The notes beneath the pieces are model-generated. The model was not told where the DNA came from and searched no databases. It saw nothing but the letters and a program-made list of their open reading frames with translations. Below are positions 1 to 8,551 of a stretch of DNA of 64,000 nucleotides, in pieces. The translations under genes were made by a program, and so were the position numbers. The DNA lies in assembly GCA_902557965.1 (NCBI GenBank), contig CACECK010000003.1, positions 62,001 to 126,000 on the forward strand. Reading direction: 5' to 3'. The DNA is from an uncultured SAR86 cluster bacterium (GTDB lineage Bacteria; Pseudomonadota; Gammaproteobacteria; Magnimaribacterales; D2472). How positions within the stretch are numbered: position 1 is the stretch's first letter; each line of letters starts with the position of its first letter.

Positions 1-1
1 T

Positions 2-292
2 CCTGAAGAGGAATCTTTATGGTCTGGAGAATGTTTTGTTTTTGATGAAAGAGTTGCGGTCAATCATCAGTTAGATGAAGGGTCATATAAAATGTGTCAT
101 GGATGCAGAATGCCAATAACAGCATCTGATATAAAATCATCGAAATATATTAGAGGAGTTGCGTGCCCTAAATGTTTTGATAAAACAACTAATAAACAAA
201 AACTAAGATACACGAGTAGACAAGAGCAAATGGATTTAGCTAAAAAACGAAATGAAAAACACATAGGACCTAAAGAAGAAGTTTTTAATTAA
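2..292 (+). CDS. trhO: tRNA uridine(34) hydroxylase TrhO (YceA, rhodanese-family), C-terminal part
   Basis: The reading frame is open from base 2, so the gene starts outside the window and only the C-terminal ~96 residues are seen. The ORF-track start at 92 is an internal Met. The fragment reads [14 protein letters not shown], then CHGCRMP and GVACPKC, matching the Cys-rich tail that follows the rhodanese domain in the TrhO/YceA (UPF0176) family. Family members hydroxylate uridine-34 in certain tRNAs. The catalytic rhodanese Cys is not in the window. A GST-like gene follows 10 nt downstream. Confidence 0.85.
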   Translation, partial: PEEESLWSGECFVFDERVAVNHQLDEGSYKMCHGCRMPITASDIKSSKYIRGVACPKCFDKTTNKQKLRYTSRQEQMDLAKKRNEKHIGPKEEVFN

Positions 293-302
293 ATAAAATT
301 TT

Positions 303-944
303 ATGAACTTACCAATATTATATTCATTTAAAAGATGCCCATATGCAATGAGAGCAAGAATGGCAATAAAGCTTGCTGATATCAAATGTGAAATTAGAGA
401 GGTAAAGCTTAATAATAAACCAGAGGCTATGCTCAAGGCGTCTCCAAAAGGCACGGTTCCAGTGTTAATTCTAGAAGACGTTGTTATTGATGAAAGTATG
501 CAGGTTATTGATTGGGCAATAAATAAAAAAAATATATTTGAAGGCAATCTAACCGAGTCTGATGTAATCCTAACAAATGAAATAATTGATAAATTTGATA
601 ATAAATTTAAATATCATTTAGATAGGTATAAATACGCAACAAGGTACGAAAATCAAGATCCTTTATTGCATAGGAGTGAATGTAAAAAGATATTATTGCA
701 AGTTAATGATTTAATATCAGATAAAGATTATTTTTTTGGCAAAGAACTTAATAAAATTGATATTTCAATTCTTCCATTCTTAAGACAGTTTAGAATTGCA
801 GATATAAAATGGTTTGATGAGGATATGAATATTCCAAAAATGCAGAAATACGTTCATAAATTTCTTGAATCTAAATTGTTAGAAGATGTGATGATAAATA
901 TTGAAGAATGGAAAGAAGGATCGGATATAAAAATTTTTCCTTAA
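303..944 (+). CDS. glutathione S-transferase-like protein
   Basis: 213 aa. The N-terminal ~80 residues form a thioredoxin-like GST domain: YSFKRCPYAMRARMAIKLAD near the start, then KGTVPVLILED carrying the cis-Pro and an ESM segment typical of the glutathione site. The rest looks like an all-helical C-terminal domain. The CPYA motif suggests a thiol-type (glutaredoxin-2 or omega-like) member rather than a conjugating enzyme, but the substrate is unknown. There is no clear Shine-Dalgarno. Its stop abuts the stop of convergent gdhA with no spacer. Confidence 0.8.
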   Translation: MNLPILYSFKRCPYAMRARMAIKLADIKCEIREVKLNNKPEAMLKASPKGTVPVLILEDVVIDESMQVIDWAINKKNIFEGNLTESDVILTNEIIDKFDNKFKYHLDRYKYATRYENQDPLLHRSECKKILLQVNDLISDKDYFFGKELNKIDISILPFLRQFRIADIKWFDEDMNIPKMQKYVHKFLESKLLEDVMINIEEWKEGSDIKIFP

Positions 945-2345
945 TTACAAACCAATAAAATCATAAGAAAGTGCAATCTTTTCAATTGCAGCCTTGTATG
1001 CAGCTGTTCTGAAGTCTGGAATTTTCTCATTTTCAAGAAATTCTTTTTTTACACTTTGAAATCCATCTATCATCATGTCATCTAGACCAGACCTGATTAA
1101 ATCTATCTCTTCAATACCATCTGCAAATTTTTCTTTGTATTGTTTTGGCATGCTTTTGCCTGTCATTGCTTCTATTGCCTCAACAAGATTATTAAGTTGA
1201 ATTTGATTTCTTCTTTTTTCAAGCCTTCCAAATCTAATATGTCTTAAATTCTTTACCCATTCAAAATAACTCACTGCAACACCGCCACCATTAGCTAAAA
1301 TGTCTGGTATTACAAATATTTTTTTCTTATTTAAAATTTGATTAGCTTTGTAACTTATTGGGCCATTTGCAGCCTCAACAATTAAATTTGCAGAAATCTC
1401 ATCTGCATTTTTTTCAGTTATAACGTTTTCTCGAGCTGCAGGAATCAATACGTCACAATTTCTTTTTAATAATAGAGATGAATCCTTTATATATGTTGCT
1501 TTTGGATAATCTTGAAAACTATTATTTTTTATAAAATATTTCTTAGCATGTTCAACATTAATTCCATCTTCATTAAAGATACCCCCATTATGTTCAGCTA
1601 TACCAATTAAGTTTAGACCATCATCTTCTGTTAGAAATTTAGCTAGGTTATAACCAACATTTCCAAAACCTTGCAAAATAAAAGATTTATTAGCAAGATC
1701 ATTATCAAGCTTAGTTAATTTGAGCAATTCAGGATTTTTAAAGAATTCTCTTACGATATATTGAACACCTCTTCCAGTTGCTTCTTCTCTTCCTACAAGA
1801 CCATTTTTACTTGTAGGTTTACCCGTAACACATGCCGCACCATTAATATCAGAGGGATGAATTTTTCTATATTCATCTGCTATCCACGCCATTTCTCTTG
1901 AAGAGGTCCCTATATCAGGAGCAGGAACATTCATTGAAGGACTTATTAAATCCCTTTTAATGAGTTCCTGAGCAAATCTTCTAGTTATTTTTTCTAACTC
2001 ATTTTCATCCCATTCAGCTGGATTAATTCTTAAACCACCTTTTGAACCGCCATACGGTACATTGATAATTGCACATTTGTATGACATTAATGCTGCCAAA
2101 GCCTCAACTTCTTCGGCATGAGTATCTATATCAAACCTTATTCCACCTTTAGTTGGTTCCATGTGTTCGGAATGAACAGAACGCCAACCTTCAAAGGTAA
2201 AAATCTTACCTTTAAGTCTTACACCAAACCTGACAACGTATGTAGAGTTACAAGTAATTATTTTGTTGGCAAGCCCATCAGATAAATCAGAATGTTTAAG
2301 AGCTTTGTTAACATATTTCGTAGTGTCTGAAAGAAAGTTATTCAT
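945..2345 (-). CDS. gdhA: Glu/Leu/Phe/Val dehydrogenase family, probable glutamate dehydrogenase
   Basis: 466 aa. Interconverts glutamate and 2-oxoglutarate plus ammonia with NAD(P). The dimerisation/catalytic half carries EPTKGGIRF and PYGGSKGGLRINP, whose Lys is the catalytic-type lysine of the family. It is followed by the Rossmann half (FILQGFGNVGYNLAKFL) and the late family motif ANGGGVAVSYFEW. Upstream on the minus strand an AAGGA Shine-Dalgarno lies about 10 nt before the ATG. Substrate specificity (Glu versus Leu/Phe) cannot be settled by eye. Length and motifs fit GdhA best. Confidence 0.9.
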   Translation of the reverse strand: MNNFLSDTTKYVNKALKHSDLSDGLANKIITCNSTYVVRFGVRLKGKIFTFEGWRSVHSEHMEPTKGGIRFDIDTHAEEVEALAALMSYKCAIINVPYGGSKGGLRINPAEWDENELEKITRRFAQELIKRDLISPSMNVPAPDIGTSSREMAWIADEYRKIHPSDINGAACVTGKPTSKNGLVGREEATGRGVQYIVREFFKNPELLKLTKLDNDLANKSFILQGFGNVGYNLAKFLTEDDGLNLIGIAEHNGGIFNEDGINVEHAKKYFIKNNSFQDYPKATYIKDSSLLLKRNCDVLIPAARENVITEKNADEISANLIVEAANGPISYKANQILNKKKIFVIPDILANGGGVAVSYFEWVKNLRHIRFGRLEKRRNQIQLNNLVEAIEAMTGKSMPKQYKEKFADGIEEIDLIRSGLDDMMIDGFQSVKKEFLENEKIPDFRTAAYKAAIEKIALSYDFIGL

Positions 2346-2393
2346 ATATTTAAAATCCTTACTAATAATGACACAGTAGCAATAATAAAAAAA

Positions 2394-2421
2394 TAGATAA
2401 TAATTATTTTTAAACTATAAT
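2394..2421 (+). promoter_or_regulatory. putative promoter of tRNA-His / tig
   Basis: TAGATA (2394-2399), a 16-bp spacer and a perfect TATAAT (2416-2421) lie 12 nt before the tRNA 5' end. The short stretch after the -10 is G/C-containing (AGCGAG), as in growth-rate-controlled tRNA promoters. Called by eye; the -35 is only a 4/6 match. Confidence 0.55.
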
Positions 2422-2433
2422 AGCGAGTCTTGT

Positions 2434-2511
2434 GGCGGGCGTAGCTCAGTTGGTTAGAGCGCTGGATTGTGGCTCCGGAGGCCGTGGGTTCGAACCCCAT
2501 CGCTCGCCCCA
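2434..2511 (+). tRNA. tRNA-His (GTG)
   Basis: A cloverleaf can be drawn. The acceptor 5' strand GGCGGGCG includes the extra G(-1) and pairs over 8 bp with CGCTCGCC, with C73 opposite G(-1), the identity hallmark of tRNA-His. The anticodon loop TTGTGGC (2467-2473) gives GTG at 2469-2471, and the T arm contains GGTTCGAACC. The CCA end is encoded (2509-2511). The tig ORF in the track starts inside this tRNA, which is an artefact. Confidence 0.97.
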
Positions 2512-2529
2512 ATTAACATGGAAAAAATT

Positions 2530-3825
2530 ATGAAAGTTAGTATTAAAAAATTAAAAGATTTGGAAAGAAAAGTAACAATAGCTGTTCCAGTCGATGAGTA
2601 CCAATCTAAATTCAATACAAAAATTAAAAATATCAAAACTAAAGCAAAAATAGATGGCTTTAGAAAAGGAAATGTACCTAATGATGTTTTAGAACAAAGA
2701 TATGGAGCCTCAATCCATGGCGATGTCGTTAATGAATTAATACAAGATTCCTATCCAAAAGCTATAACAGAGAACAAAATAAGGCCTGCCTCATCTCCTC
2801 AAGTCACAATTGATAGTGAAGATCCAAAGAAACCATTAACTTATTCAGCAGTAATCGAAGTTTTTCCAGATATCAAACCAAAATTTTCTCGATGGACTAA
2901 TTATGAAGAATTTAATATTGAAATTGATGAGTCTGATATAGATCTAGCAATAGCCGATATCAAAAAAAGATATGGTGAGTGGAATGATGTAGATCGAAAA
3001 TCTAAATTAGATGACCAAGTAATTATTGATTTTCTTGGAAAGATTAATGGCGAAGAGTTTGAGGGTAATTCAGCTAATGATTTTAACCTAATCCTTGGAA
3101 GTAAATCTATGATTCCAGGTTTTGAGGATCAGATTATAGGAAAAAAACCATCTGAATTTCTAATTAAATGTGTTTTTCCTGAAGACTATTTTAAAAAGGA
3201 TCTTGCAAACGTTGAAGCAGAATTTGAAATCAAGTTAAAAAAAGTTCAAGAAATATCTGAAGCTAAGATAGACAAAGATTTATTTGAGAAACTCCAAATG
3301 GAAATTAAAGAAGAGTCTGAGTTTAGAAATGAAATAACAAGCAGAATGGAAAATGAAGTAAAGATCCAAGAAAGTGAATTAACTAAAGAATCCATGTATG
3401 AAGCTATGCTTAAAATAAATAAATTTAGCGCACCAAAGTCAACTATTAACGAACAGGCTGATTTAATGCGAAAAGATGCTTTAATGAGAATAGGTCACAC
3501 AGAAGAAAATGCTGGAGACGATTTATTTCCAATTGATGCATTTATGGAAAAAGCTGAGAAAAGGGTTAGATTGGACCTACTTTTTGCTGAGTTAATCAAA
3601 CATTTTGAAATTACTGTTGTCAAAGAAGACATCGATGCATTTATTGAGAAAGAATCATTACGTTATAAAGACTCAGAGCAATATAAGAAATGGATTGCAG
3701 GTCAACCTCAACAACTTGAGCAATTTAAAATGATTGTTTTAGAGGAGCAATTGGTTGAAAAATTAAAAAATGCACTTAAATCAAAGAAGAAAGTGATAAA
3801 ATTTTCAGAACTAGCAAATAAATAG
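2530..3825 (+). CDS. tig: trigger factor, ribosome-associated chaperone / prolyl isomerase
   Basis: 431 aa from the ATG at 2530 (MKVSIKKLKDLERKVTI). The ORF-track start at 2467 is a TTG inside tRNA-His, and the ATG at 2518 lacks a ribosome site, whereas a GGA lies ahead of 2530. The N-terminal ribosome-docking domain has the signature GFRKGNVP. The FKBP-type isomerase domain follows (VIIDFLGKINGEEFEG, then MIPGFEDQIIG), and the C-terminal part is a long charged helical chaperone domain. It binds nascent chains at the ribosome exit. It lies 18 nt after the tRNA-His CCA end and 9 nt before clpP. Confidence 0.95.
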   Translation: MKVSIKKLKDLERKVTIAVPVDEYQSKFNTKIKNIKTKAKIDGFRKGNVPNDVLEQRYGASIHGDVVNELIQDSYPKAITENKIRPASSPQVTIDSEDPKKPLTYSAVIEVFPDIKPKFSRWTNYEEFNIEIDESDIDLAIADIKKRYGEWNDVDRKSKLDDQVIIDFLGKINGEEFEGNSANDFNLILGSKSMIPGFEDQIIGKKPSEFLIKCVFPEDYFKKDLANVEAEFEIKLKKVQEISEAKIDKDLFEKLQMEIKEESEFRNEITSRMENEVKIQESELTKESMYEAMLKINKFSAPKSTINEQADLMRKDALMRIGHTEENAGDDLFPIDAFMEKAEKRVRLDLLFAELIKHFEITVVKEDIDAFIEKESLRYKDSEQYKKWIAGQPQQLEQFKMIVLEEQLVEKLKNALKSKKKVIKFSELANK

Positions 3826-3834
3826 GTACGTATA

Positions 3835-4437
3835 ATGTCAGATTTTCAACAAGCTCTTATCCCAATGGTTATTGAACAAACACCAAGAGGTGAAAGATCT
3901 TTTGATATATATTCAAGGTTACTTAAAGAAAGAGTTATATTTTTATCTGGACCAATTGATGACTATATTTCTAATTTAGTAGTTGCTCAATTATTATTTC
4001 TAGAATCAGAAAATCCTGAAAAAGATATTTCTATTTATATTAATTCACCTGGCGGAAGTATTTCTGCAGGGCTAGCTATCTATGACACCATGCAATTTAT
4101 AAAACCATCCATTTCAACAATGTGTATTGGTCAGGCGGCAAGCATGGGAGCTTTGCTTTTAGCTGGAGGCGATCCAAAAAAAAGATTTGCTCTTCCAAAC
4201 TCAAGAATTATGATTCATCAACCTTTGGGTGGTTTCCAAGGCCAGGCATCAGATTTTGAAATACATGCAAAAGAAATCTTACATATGAAAAAAATTGTAA
4301 ATGAGATTCTTGCTAAGCATACGGGACAAACAATCAAAAAAATTGAAAAAGATACAGATAGGGACAATTTTTTAGATGCCAAATCTGCAAAATCCTACGG
4401 TATCATTGATAGTATTTTAGAAGAAAGGAATTCTTAA
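3835..4437 (+). CDS. clpP: ATP-dependent Clp protease, proteolytic subunit
   Basis: 200 aa serine peptidase forming the tetradecameric chamber of ClpXP. The triad is recognisable as Ser103 ([12 protein letters not shown]), His128 (IMIHQPLGG) and Asp177 (DTDRDNF). Their spacing of 25 and 49 residues equals that of the E. coli enzyme. The N-terminal [20 protein letters not shown] is the usual propeptide/mature junction region. It lies in the standard tig-clpP-clpX-lon order, with clpX starting 1 nt after its stop. Confidence 0.97.
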   Translation: MSDFQQALIPMVIEQTPRGERSFDIYSRLLKERVIFLSGPIDDYISNLVVAQLLFLESENPEKDISIYINSPGGSISAGLAIYDTMQFIKPSISTMCIGQAASMGALLLAGGDPKKRFALPNSRIMIHQPLGGFQGQASDFEIHAKEILHMKKIVNEILAKHTGQTIKKIEKDTDRDNFLDAKSAKSYGIIDSILEERNS

Positions 4438-4438
4438 A

Positions 4439-5695
4439 ATGACAGAAGAAACCTCTACAGATAAATTGCACTGTTCATTTTGTGGGAAATCTCAAGATGA
4501 GGTAAAAAAGCTTATTGCTGGACCAAGTGTCTATATTTGTAATGAGTGTGTTGATTTATGTAACGACATAATAGAGGAAGAAATTAAAAATGATGAAGAA
4601 TCTCCATATGATGAGGTCCTTTCTCCATTAGAGATTTTTAATAAGTTGGATGAGTATGTAATAGGCCAGGAAAAAGCTAAGAAAGTTTTGTCAGTAGCTG
4701 TTTACAATCACTATAAAAGACTTAGGAAACCAAATTCAAAATCTGATATTGAGCTTCAAAAAAGTAATGTTCTTTTATTGGGGCCAACTGGAAGTGGAAA
4801 AACGCTCCTTGCTCAAACATTAGCAAAGATTTTAAATGTACCATTTACAATTGCAGACGCTACTACATTAACGGAAGCAGGGTATGTTGGAGAAGATGTT
4901 GAGAATATAATCCAAAAACTCCTTCAAAAGGCTGATTATGATCCTGAAAAGGCTGAGCTTGGAATAGTATACATTGATGAAATAGACAAAATTGCTAGAA
5001 AATCTGATAATCCATCGATTACAAGAGATGTATCTGGAGAGGGTGTTCAACAAGCACTTTTAAAACTTATAGAAGGAACAATAGCTTCTATTCCGCCTCA
5101 AGGTGGAAGAAAGCATCCACAACAAGAATTTATTCAAATTGATACCGCTAATATCTTATTTATTTGTGGAGGCGCATTTTCTGGATTAGATAAAGTAATT
5201 GATCAAAGAACTAATAAAACTGGTATTGGTTTCAGCGCTGAAGTAGATAATAAATCTAACGTCACATCATTAAATAAGAATATTGATGATCTAGAACCAG
5301 AAGATCTTGTGAAGTATGGTTTAATCCCTGAATTTGTTGGAAGATTGCCAGTTATTTCAAATCTTCATGAACTTGATGAAAGCGCTTTAGTTAGAATACT
5401 CAAAGAGCCAAAGAATGCCTTAGTCAATCAATACAAACATTTATTTGAAATTGATGATGTCGAATTAACTTTTAGAGATGAAGCCTTAAAAGAAATTGCT
5501 AAGCAAGCTATTAACAGGAAAACCGGTGCAAGAGGCTTAAGATCGATCATGGAAGAGCTTTTGATGGAAACTATGTTTGAACTTCCAAATGAAGATCTAG
5601 ATAAAGTAATCATTGATGAAAAGACTGTAGCGTCTAAAAATGAGCCTATAAAACTCCTCAAAACAAAAAACAAAAAAACATCATCAGGCAATTGA
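4439..5695 (+). CDS. clpX: ATP-dependent Clp protease ATP-binding subunit ClpX
   Basis: 418 aa AAA+ unfoldase. The N-terminal zinc-binding domain has four Cys at 12, 15, 34 and 37. Walker A is GPTGSGKT (115-122) and Walker B is [10 protein letters not shown]. The RKH pore loop ([10 protein letters not shown]) and the IGF tripeptide loop that docks to ClpP (KTGIGFSAE) are both present, so it should partner the ClpP encoded just upstream. A good Shine-Dalgarno (AAAGGA) inside the clpP 3' end sets the start. The C-terminal sensor-2 region ([13 protein letters not shown]) is intact. Confidence 0.97.
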   Translation: MTEETSTDKLHCSFCGKSQDEVKKLIAGPSVYICNECVDLCNDIIEEEIKNDEESPYDEVLSPLEIFNKLDEYVIGQEKAKKVLSVAVYNHYKRLRKPNSKSDIELQKSNVLLLGPTGSGKTLLAQTLAKILNVPFTIADATTLTEAGYVGEDVENIIQKLLQKADYDPEKAELGIVYIDEIDKIARKSDNPSITRDVSGEGVQQALLKLIEGTIASIPPQGGRKHPQQEFIQIDTANILFICGGAFSGLDKVIDQRTNKTGIGFSAEVDNKSNVTSLNKNIDDLEPEDLVKYGLIPEFVGRLPVISNLHELDESALVRILKEPKNALVNQYKHLFEIDDVELTFRDEALKEIAKQAINRKTGARGLRSIMEELLMETMFELPNEDLDKVIIDEKTVASKNEPIKLLKTKNKKTSSGN

Positions 5696-5719
5696 TATTT
5701 ATTTTAATATCCCTATATT
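5692..5719 (+). promoter_or_regulatory. putative lon promoter driving a leaderless mRNA
   Basis: TTGATA (5692-5697), a 16-bp spacer and TATATT (5714-5719) end exactly 6 nt before the lon ATG, so transcription would begin at or next to the start codon. The -35 overlaps the clpX stop codon. There is no Shine-Dalgarno before lon. This is the best-formed example of the leaderless arrangement seen across the window. Confidence 0.55.
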
Positions 5720-5725
5720 AAAATA

Positions 5726-8122
5726 ATGAGCAATCTTAAATCTGACTTACCTTTAATTCCATTAAGAGACGTTGTTGTATTTCCAGGAATTGTTACAACA
5801 TTATTTGTTGGTAGAACTAAATCTGTTGAAGCTCTAAATGTAGCAATGGCATCAAATAAAAAACTTGTACTAGTCAGCCAGAAAGATGCAGCAAAAGAAG
5901 ACCCAGATATTTCTGATTTATATCAATTTGCATCAGTGAGCAATTTACTTCAGTTAATTAAACTTCCAGATGGAACCATGAAAGTTTTAGTTGAGGGTCA
6001 CAAAAGATGTTCAATTGAAAAAATTATAGAAAAAGACTCATACACTGTAGCAAGAGTAATCGAACAAGAAGATTCAATTTTAAAAGATAATGAATCAGCT
6101 AACTTAGTTAGATTAATCAAAGCAAAATTTGAGGATTACATAAGTATTACAAAAAGAATTCCACCAGAGATCGTTTCAACTGTGGATTCATTAGATGATT
6201 TATCCAGATTAATAGACACAATTACGGGTCATCTGCCAATTGATACATCAAAAAAACAAGATATTTTAGAAAGTTTTGATCTAAAAGACAGAGCCGAAAA
6301 AGTACTAACTTTTATTGAATCACAACTTGATGTGGTTGATGTTGAGAAAAAAATAAGAGACAGAGTAAAAAAACAAATGGAAAAGTCTCAAAGAGAATAT
6401 TATTTAAATGAACAAATTAAAGCAGCTCAAAAAGAACTTGGTGAAATTGGTGAAGAAGGAGATGAATTAGAAAATTTAGAGAAAAAAATCCATGAAGTTG
6501 GAATGACCAAAGAAGCATTAAAGAAGGCTAAAAGTGAGTTAGCAAAATTTAAACATATGGCGCCTTCATCTGCAGAGGCTTCAGTAGTAAGAACATATCT
6601 TGATTGCTTGGTGGACGTTCCATGGAAAAAGAAATCAAAGATAAAAACAGATATCAAAGCTTCTATGGATATTCTAGAAGAAGATCATTACGGACTTGAA
6701 GAAGTTAAAGAAAGAATAGTTGAGTACTTGGCAGTTCAAAAAAGAGTTAAATCTATGAAAGCTCCAGTTTTGTGTCTAGTAGGTCCCCCCGGAGTCGGCA
6801 AAACATCTTTGGGTGAGTCTATTGCAAGAGCAACTAATAGAAAATTTGTAAGAATGTCTCTTGGTGGTGTGAGAGATGAATCAGAGATTAGGGGACATAG
6901 GAGAACGTATATTGGATCAATGCCTGGAAAAATAATACAGAAATTAAGTAAAGTTGGTGTAAAAAATCCATTATTTCTTTTAGATGAAATTGATAAAATT
7001 GGAATGGATCATAGAGGAGATCCGGCTTCTGCATTATTAGAAGTTCTTGATCCAGAGCAAAACAATACATTCAGCGATCATTATCTTGAGGTCGATTACG
7101 ACTTATCTGAGGTTATGTTTGTATGTACAGCAAATAGTTTAAATATTCCTACTCCTTTATTAGATAGGATGGAAATTATTAGGATTCCAGGATATATAGA
7201 GGATGAAAAAATTAATATCGCAAATAAATATCTACTACCAAAACAGATGTCTAGAAATGGCTTAAAGGAAAAAGAAATTAAATTTGGAAAAGATGTAATG
7301 CTTTCTTTAATAAGATACTACACAAGAGAGGCTGGGGTTAGAGGCCTAGAAAGACAAATAGCAAAGATATTAAGAAAAGTTGTAAAAGATAGATTAATAA
7401 ATGATAAACCTGACTCTAAAGCAACTAGCGTTACAGCAAAGAATATTGAAAAATATTCTGGTGTGCGAAAGTTCAAATATGGAATTGCTGAAAAAGATAA
7501 TGCTGTTGGTCAAGTAACAGGCCTTGCATGGACTGAGGTGGGTGGTGAACTTTTAACAATAGAAGCCTCTCATATAGATGGTAAAGGTAGAGTAATAAAG
7601 ACTGGCTCATTGGGTGATGTTATGCAGGAATCAATTCAGGCTGCATTAACCGTTGTTAGATCTAGGGCAGAATCGCTTGGAATTAAACCAAATTTCTATG
7701 AAAAATATGATGTTCATATTCATGTTCCTGAGGGAGCAACGCCTAAAGATGGGCCAAGCGCGGGGGGTGCAATGGCAATCTCGTTGATATCAATTTTTAC
7801 AGGTATTCCTGTTAAAGCTGATACTGCAATGACTGGTGAAATTACTCTTAGAGGGCAAATTCTTAAAATTGGTGGATTGAAAGAAAAACTTTTAGCTGCA
7901 AAAAGAGGCGGAATTAAAAATGTAATCATCCCCAAGGAAAACGAACCAGACTTACAAGAAATACCTGATCAAATAACAAAATCATTGAACATTATTCCAG
8001 TTGAGTGGATTGATGATGTAATTTCAGCTGCACTTATAGAAGAACCAACCCCAGCATCAAAAAAAATCAAGGCACAGAAATCTAAAAATTCTACTAAATC
8101 TGACAATAAGGCAACTCACTAA
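5726..8122 (+). CDS. lon: ATP-dependent endopeptidase La (Lon)
   Basis: 798 aa, with the three Lon parts. The N-terminal substrate-recognition domain begins LPLIPLRDVVVFPG. The AAA+ domain has Walker A GPPGVGKTS and Walker B LFLLDEIDKIG. The C-terminal protease domain has the Ser-Lys dyad at Ser678 (PKDGPSAGGAMA) and Lys721 (IGGLKEKLLAAKRGG). It degrades misfolded and regulatory proteins in the cytoplasm. A Lys/Ser-rich tail of about 25 residues follows the conserved part. It lies 30 nt after clpX with its own likely promoter. Confidence 0.97.
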   Translation: MSNLKSDLPLIPLRDVVVFPGIVTTLFVGRTKSVEALNVAMASNKKLVLVSQKDAAKEDPDISDLYQFASVSNLLQLIKLPDGTMKVLVEGHKRCSIEKIIEKDSYTVARVIEQEDSILKDNESANLVRLIKAKFEDYISITKRIPPEIVSTVDSLDDLSRLIDTITGHLPIDTSKKQDILESFDLKDRAEKVLTFIESQLDVVDVEKKIRDRVKKQMEKSQREYYLNEQIKAAQKELGEIGEEGDELENLEKKIHEVGMTKEALKKAKSELAKFKHMAPSSAEASVVRTYLDCLVDVPWKKKSKIKTDIKASMDILEEDHYGLEEVKERIVEYLAVQKRVKSMKAPVLCLVGPPGVGKTSLGESIARATNRKFVRMSLGGVRDESEIRGHRRTYIGSMPGKIIQKLSKVGVKNPLFLLDEIDKIGMDHRGDPASALLEVLDPEQNNTFSDHYLEVDYDLSEVMFVCTANSLNIPTPLLDRMEIIRIPGYIEDEKINIANKYLLPKQMSRNGLKEKEIKFGKDVMLSLIRYYTREAGVRGLERQIAKILRKVVKDRLINDKPDSKATSVTAKNIEKYSGVRKFKYGIAEKDNAVGQVTGLAWTEVGGELLTIEASHIDGKGRVIKTGSLGDVMQESIQAALTVVRSRAESLGIKPNFYEKYDVHIHVPEGATPKDGPSAGGAMAISLISIFTGIPVKADTAMTGEITLRGQILKIGGLKEKLLAAKRGGIKNVIIPKENEPDLQEIPDQITKSLNIIPVEWIDDVISAALIEEPTPASKKIKAQKSKNSTKSDNKATH

Positions 8123-8137
8123 AAACCCTTTATTTGC

Positions 8138-8202
8138 TTGACTTTTACGCATAAAAAGCATTTCATATAAGGGTATTTATTAAATAAATTATCATAGAGG
8201 AG
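8138..8202 (+). promoter_or_regulatory. putative hupB promoter region and strong Shine-Dalgarno
   Basis: The 88-nt lon-hupB gap has -35-like hexamers TTGACT (8138) and TTTACG (8144) and a -10-like TATAAG (8166-8171). TTTACG gives a 16-bp spacer, and TTGACT would be too far away. A clear AGGAG (8198-8202) lies 8 nt before the hupB ATG. An imperfect inverted repeat (ACCCTT at 8125-8130, AAGGGT at 8169-8174) flanks the promoter. The exact promoter is uncertain; the ribosome site is firm. Confidence 0.4.
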
Positions 8203-8210
8203 TAATTAGT

Positions 8211-8489
8211 ATGAATAAATCAGATTTAGTTGATGCAGTTGCAGGAAGCGCTGACATGTCAAAAGCTGAAGCAGGCCGAGCTGTTGATGCGGTACTAGAT
8301 GGAATTACAGGTGCTTTAGGAAATGGTGACTCAGTTGCTTTAGTTGGTTTTGGAACATTCTCAGTAAGACATAGAGCTGCTAGAGAAGGTAGGAACCCTC
8401 AAACTGGTGCTGCTATGCATATTCCAGCTTCAAAAGTTCCAGGTTTTAAAGCTGGTAAGGGCCTTAAAGACACTGTTAAAAACAGTTAA
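8211..8489 (+). CDS. hupB: HU-family DNA-binding nucleoid protein
   Basis: 92 aa, full length for HU. The start [11 protein letters not shown] and the signature [21 protein letters not shown], whose beta arms carry the DNA-intercalating Pro, are clear. The HU-typical tail [14 protein letters not shown] is also present. It compacts and bends DNA without strong sequence preference. The position between lon and ppiD is the standard one for hupB in gammaproteobacteria. It has a strong Shine-Dalgarno and its own terminator, consistent with high expression as a single-gene unit. Confidence 0.95.
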   Translation: MNKSDLVDAVAGSADMSKAEAGRAVDAVLDGITGALGNGDSVALVGFGTFSVRHRAAREGRNPQTGAAMHIPASKVPGFKAGKGLKDTVKNS

Positions 8490-8504
8490 GAACTTATAAC
8501 TTTT

Positions 8505-8532
8505 AAAAGGGTGCTTACGCACCCTTTTTTTT
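8505..8532 (+). terminator. Rho-independent terminator after hupB
   Basis: Stem AAAAGGGTGC, loop TTAC and arm GCACCCTTTT run on into an unbroken T tract. It lies 15 nt after the hupB stop. The ppiD -10 hexamer begins only about 5 nt after the T tract. Confidence 0.92.
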
Positions 8533-8536
8533 ACTC

Positions 8537-8542
8537 TATAAT
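8537..8542 (+). promoter_or_regulatory. putative -10 element of ppiD
   Basis: A perfect TATAAT ends 9 nt before the ppiD ATG, which predicts a leader of only a few bases. No Shine-Dalgarno is visible. Any -35 would lie in the hupB terminator loop (CTTACG, weak). Confidence 0.4.
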
Positions 8543-8551
8543 ATCGCCACT

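Noticed and set aside
2467-2529. N-terminal extension of trigger factor in the ORF track
   Set aside because: It starts with TTG inside the tRNA-His anticodon loop; the family start is the ATG at 2530.
8125-8174. Inverted repeat ACCCTT/AAGGGT around the hupB promoter as a lon terminator
   Set aside because: The arms are 38 nt apart with no T tract, so a terminator is unlikely; it may be chance or an operator.
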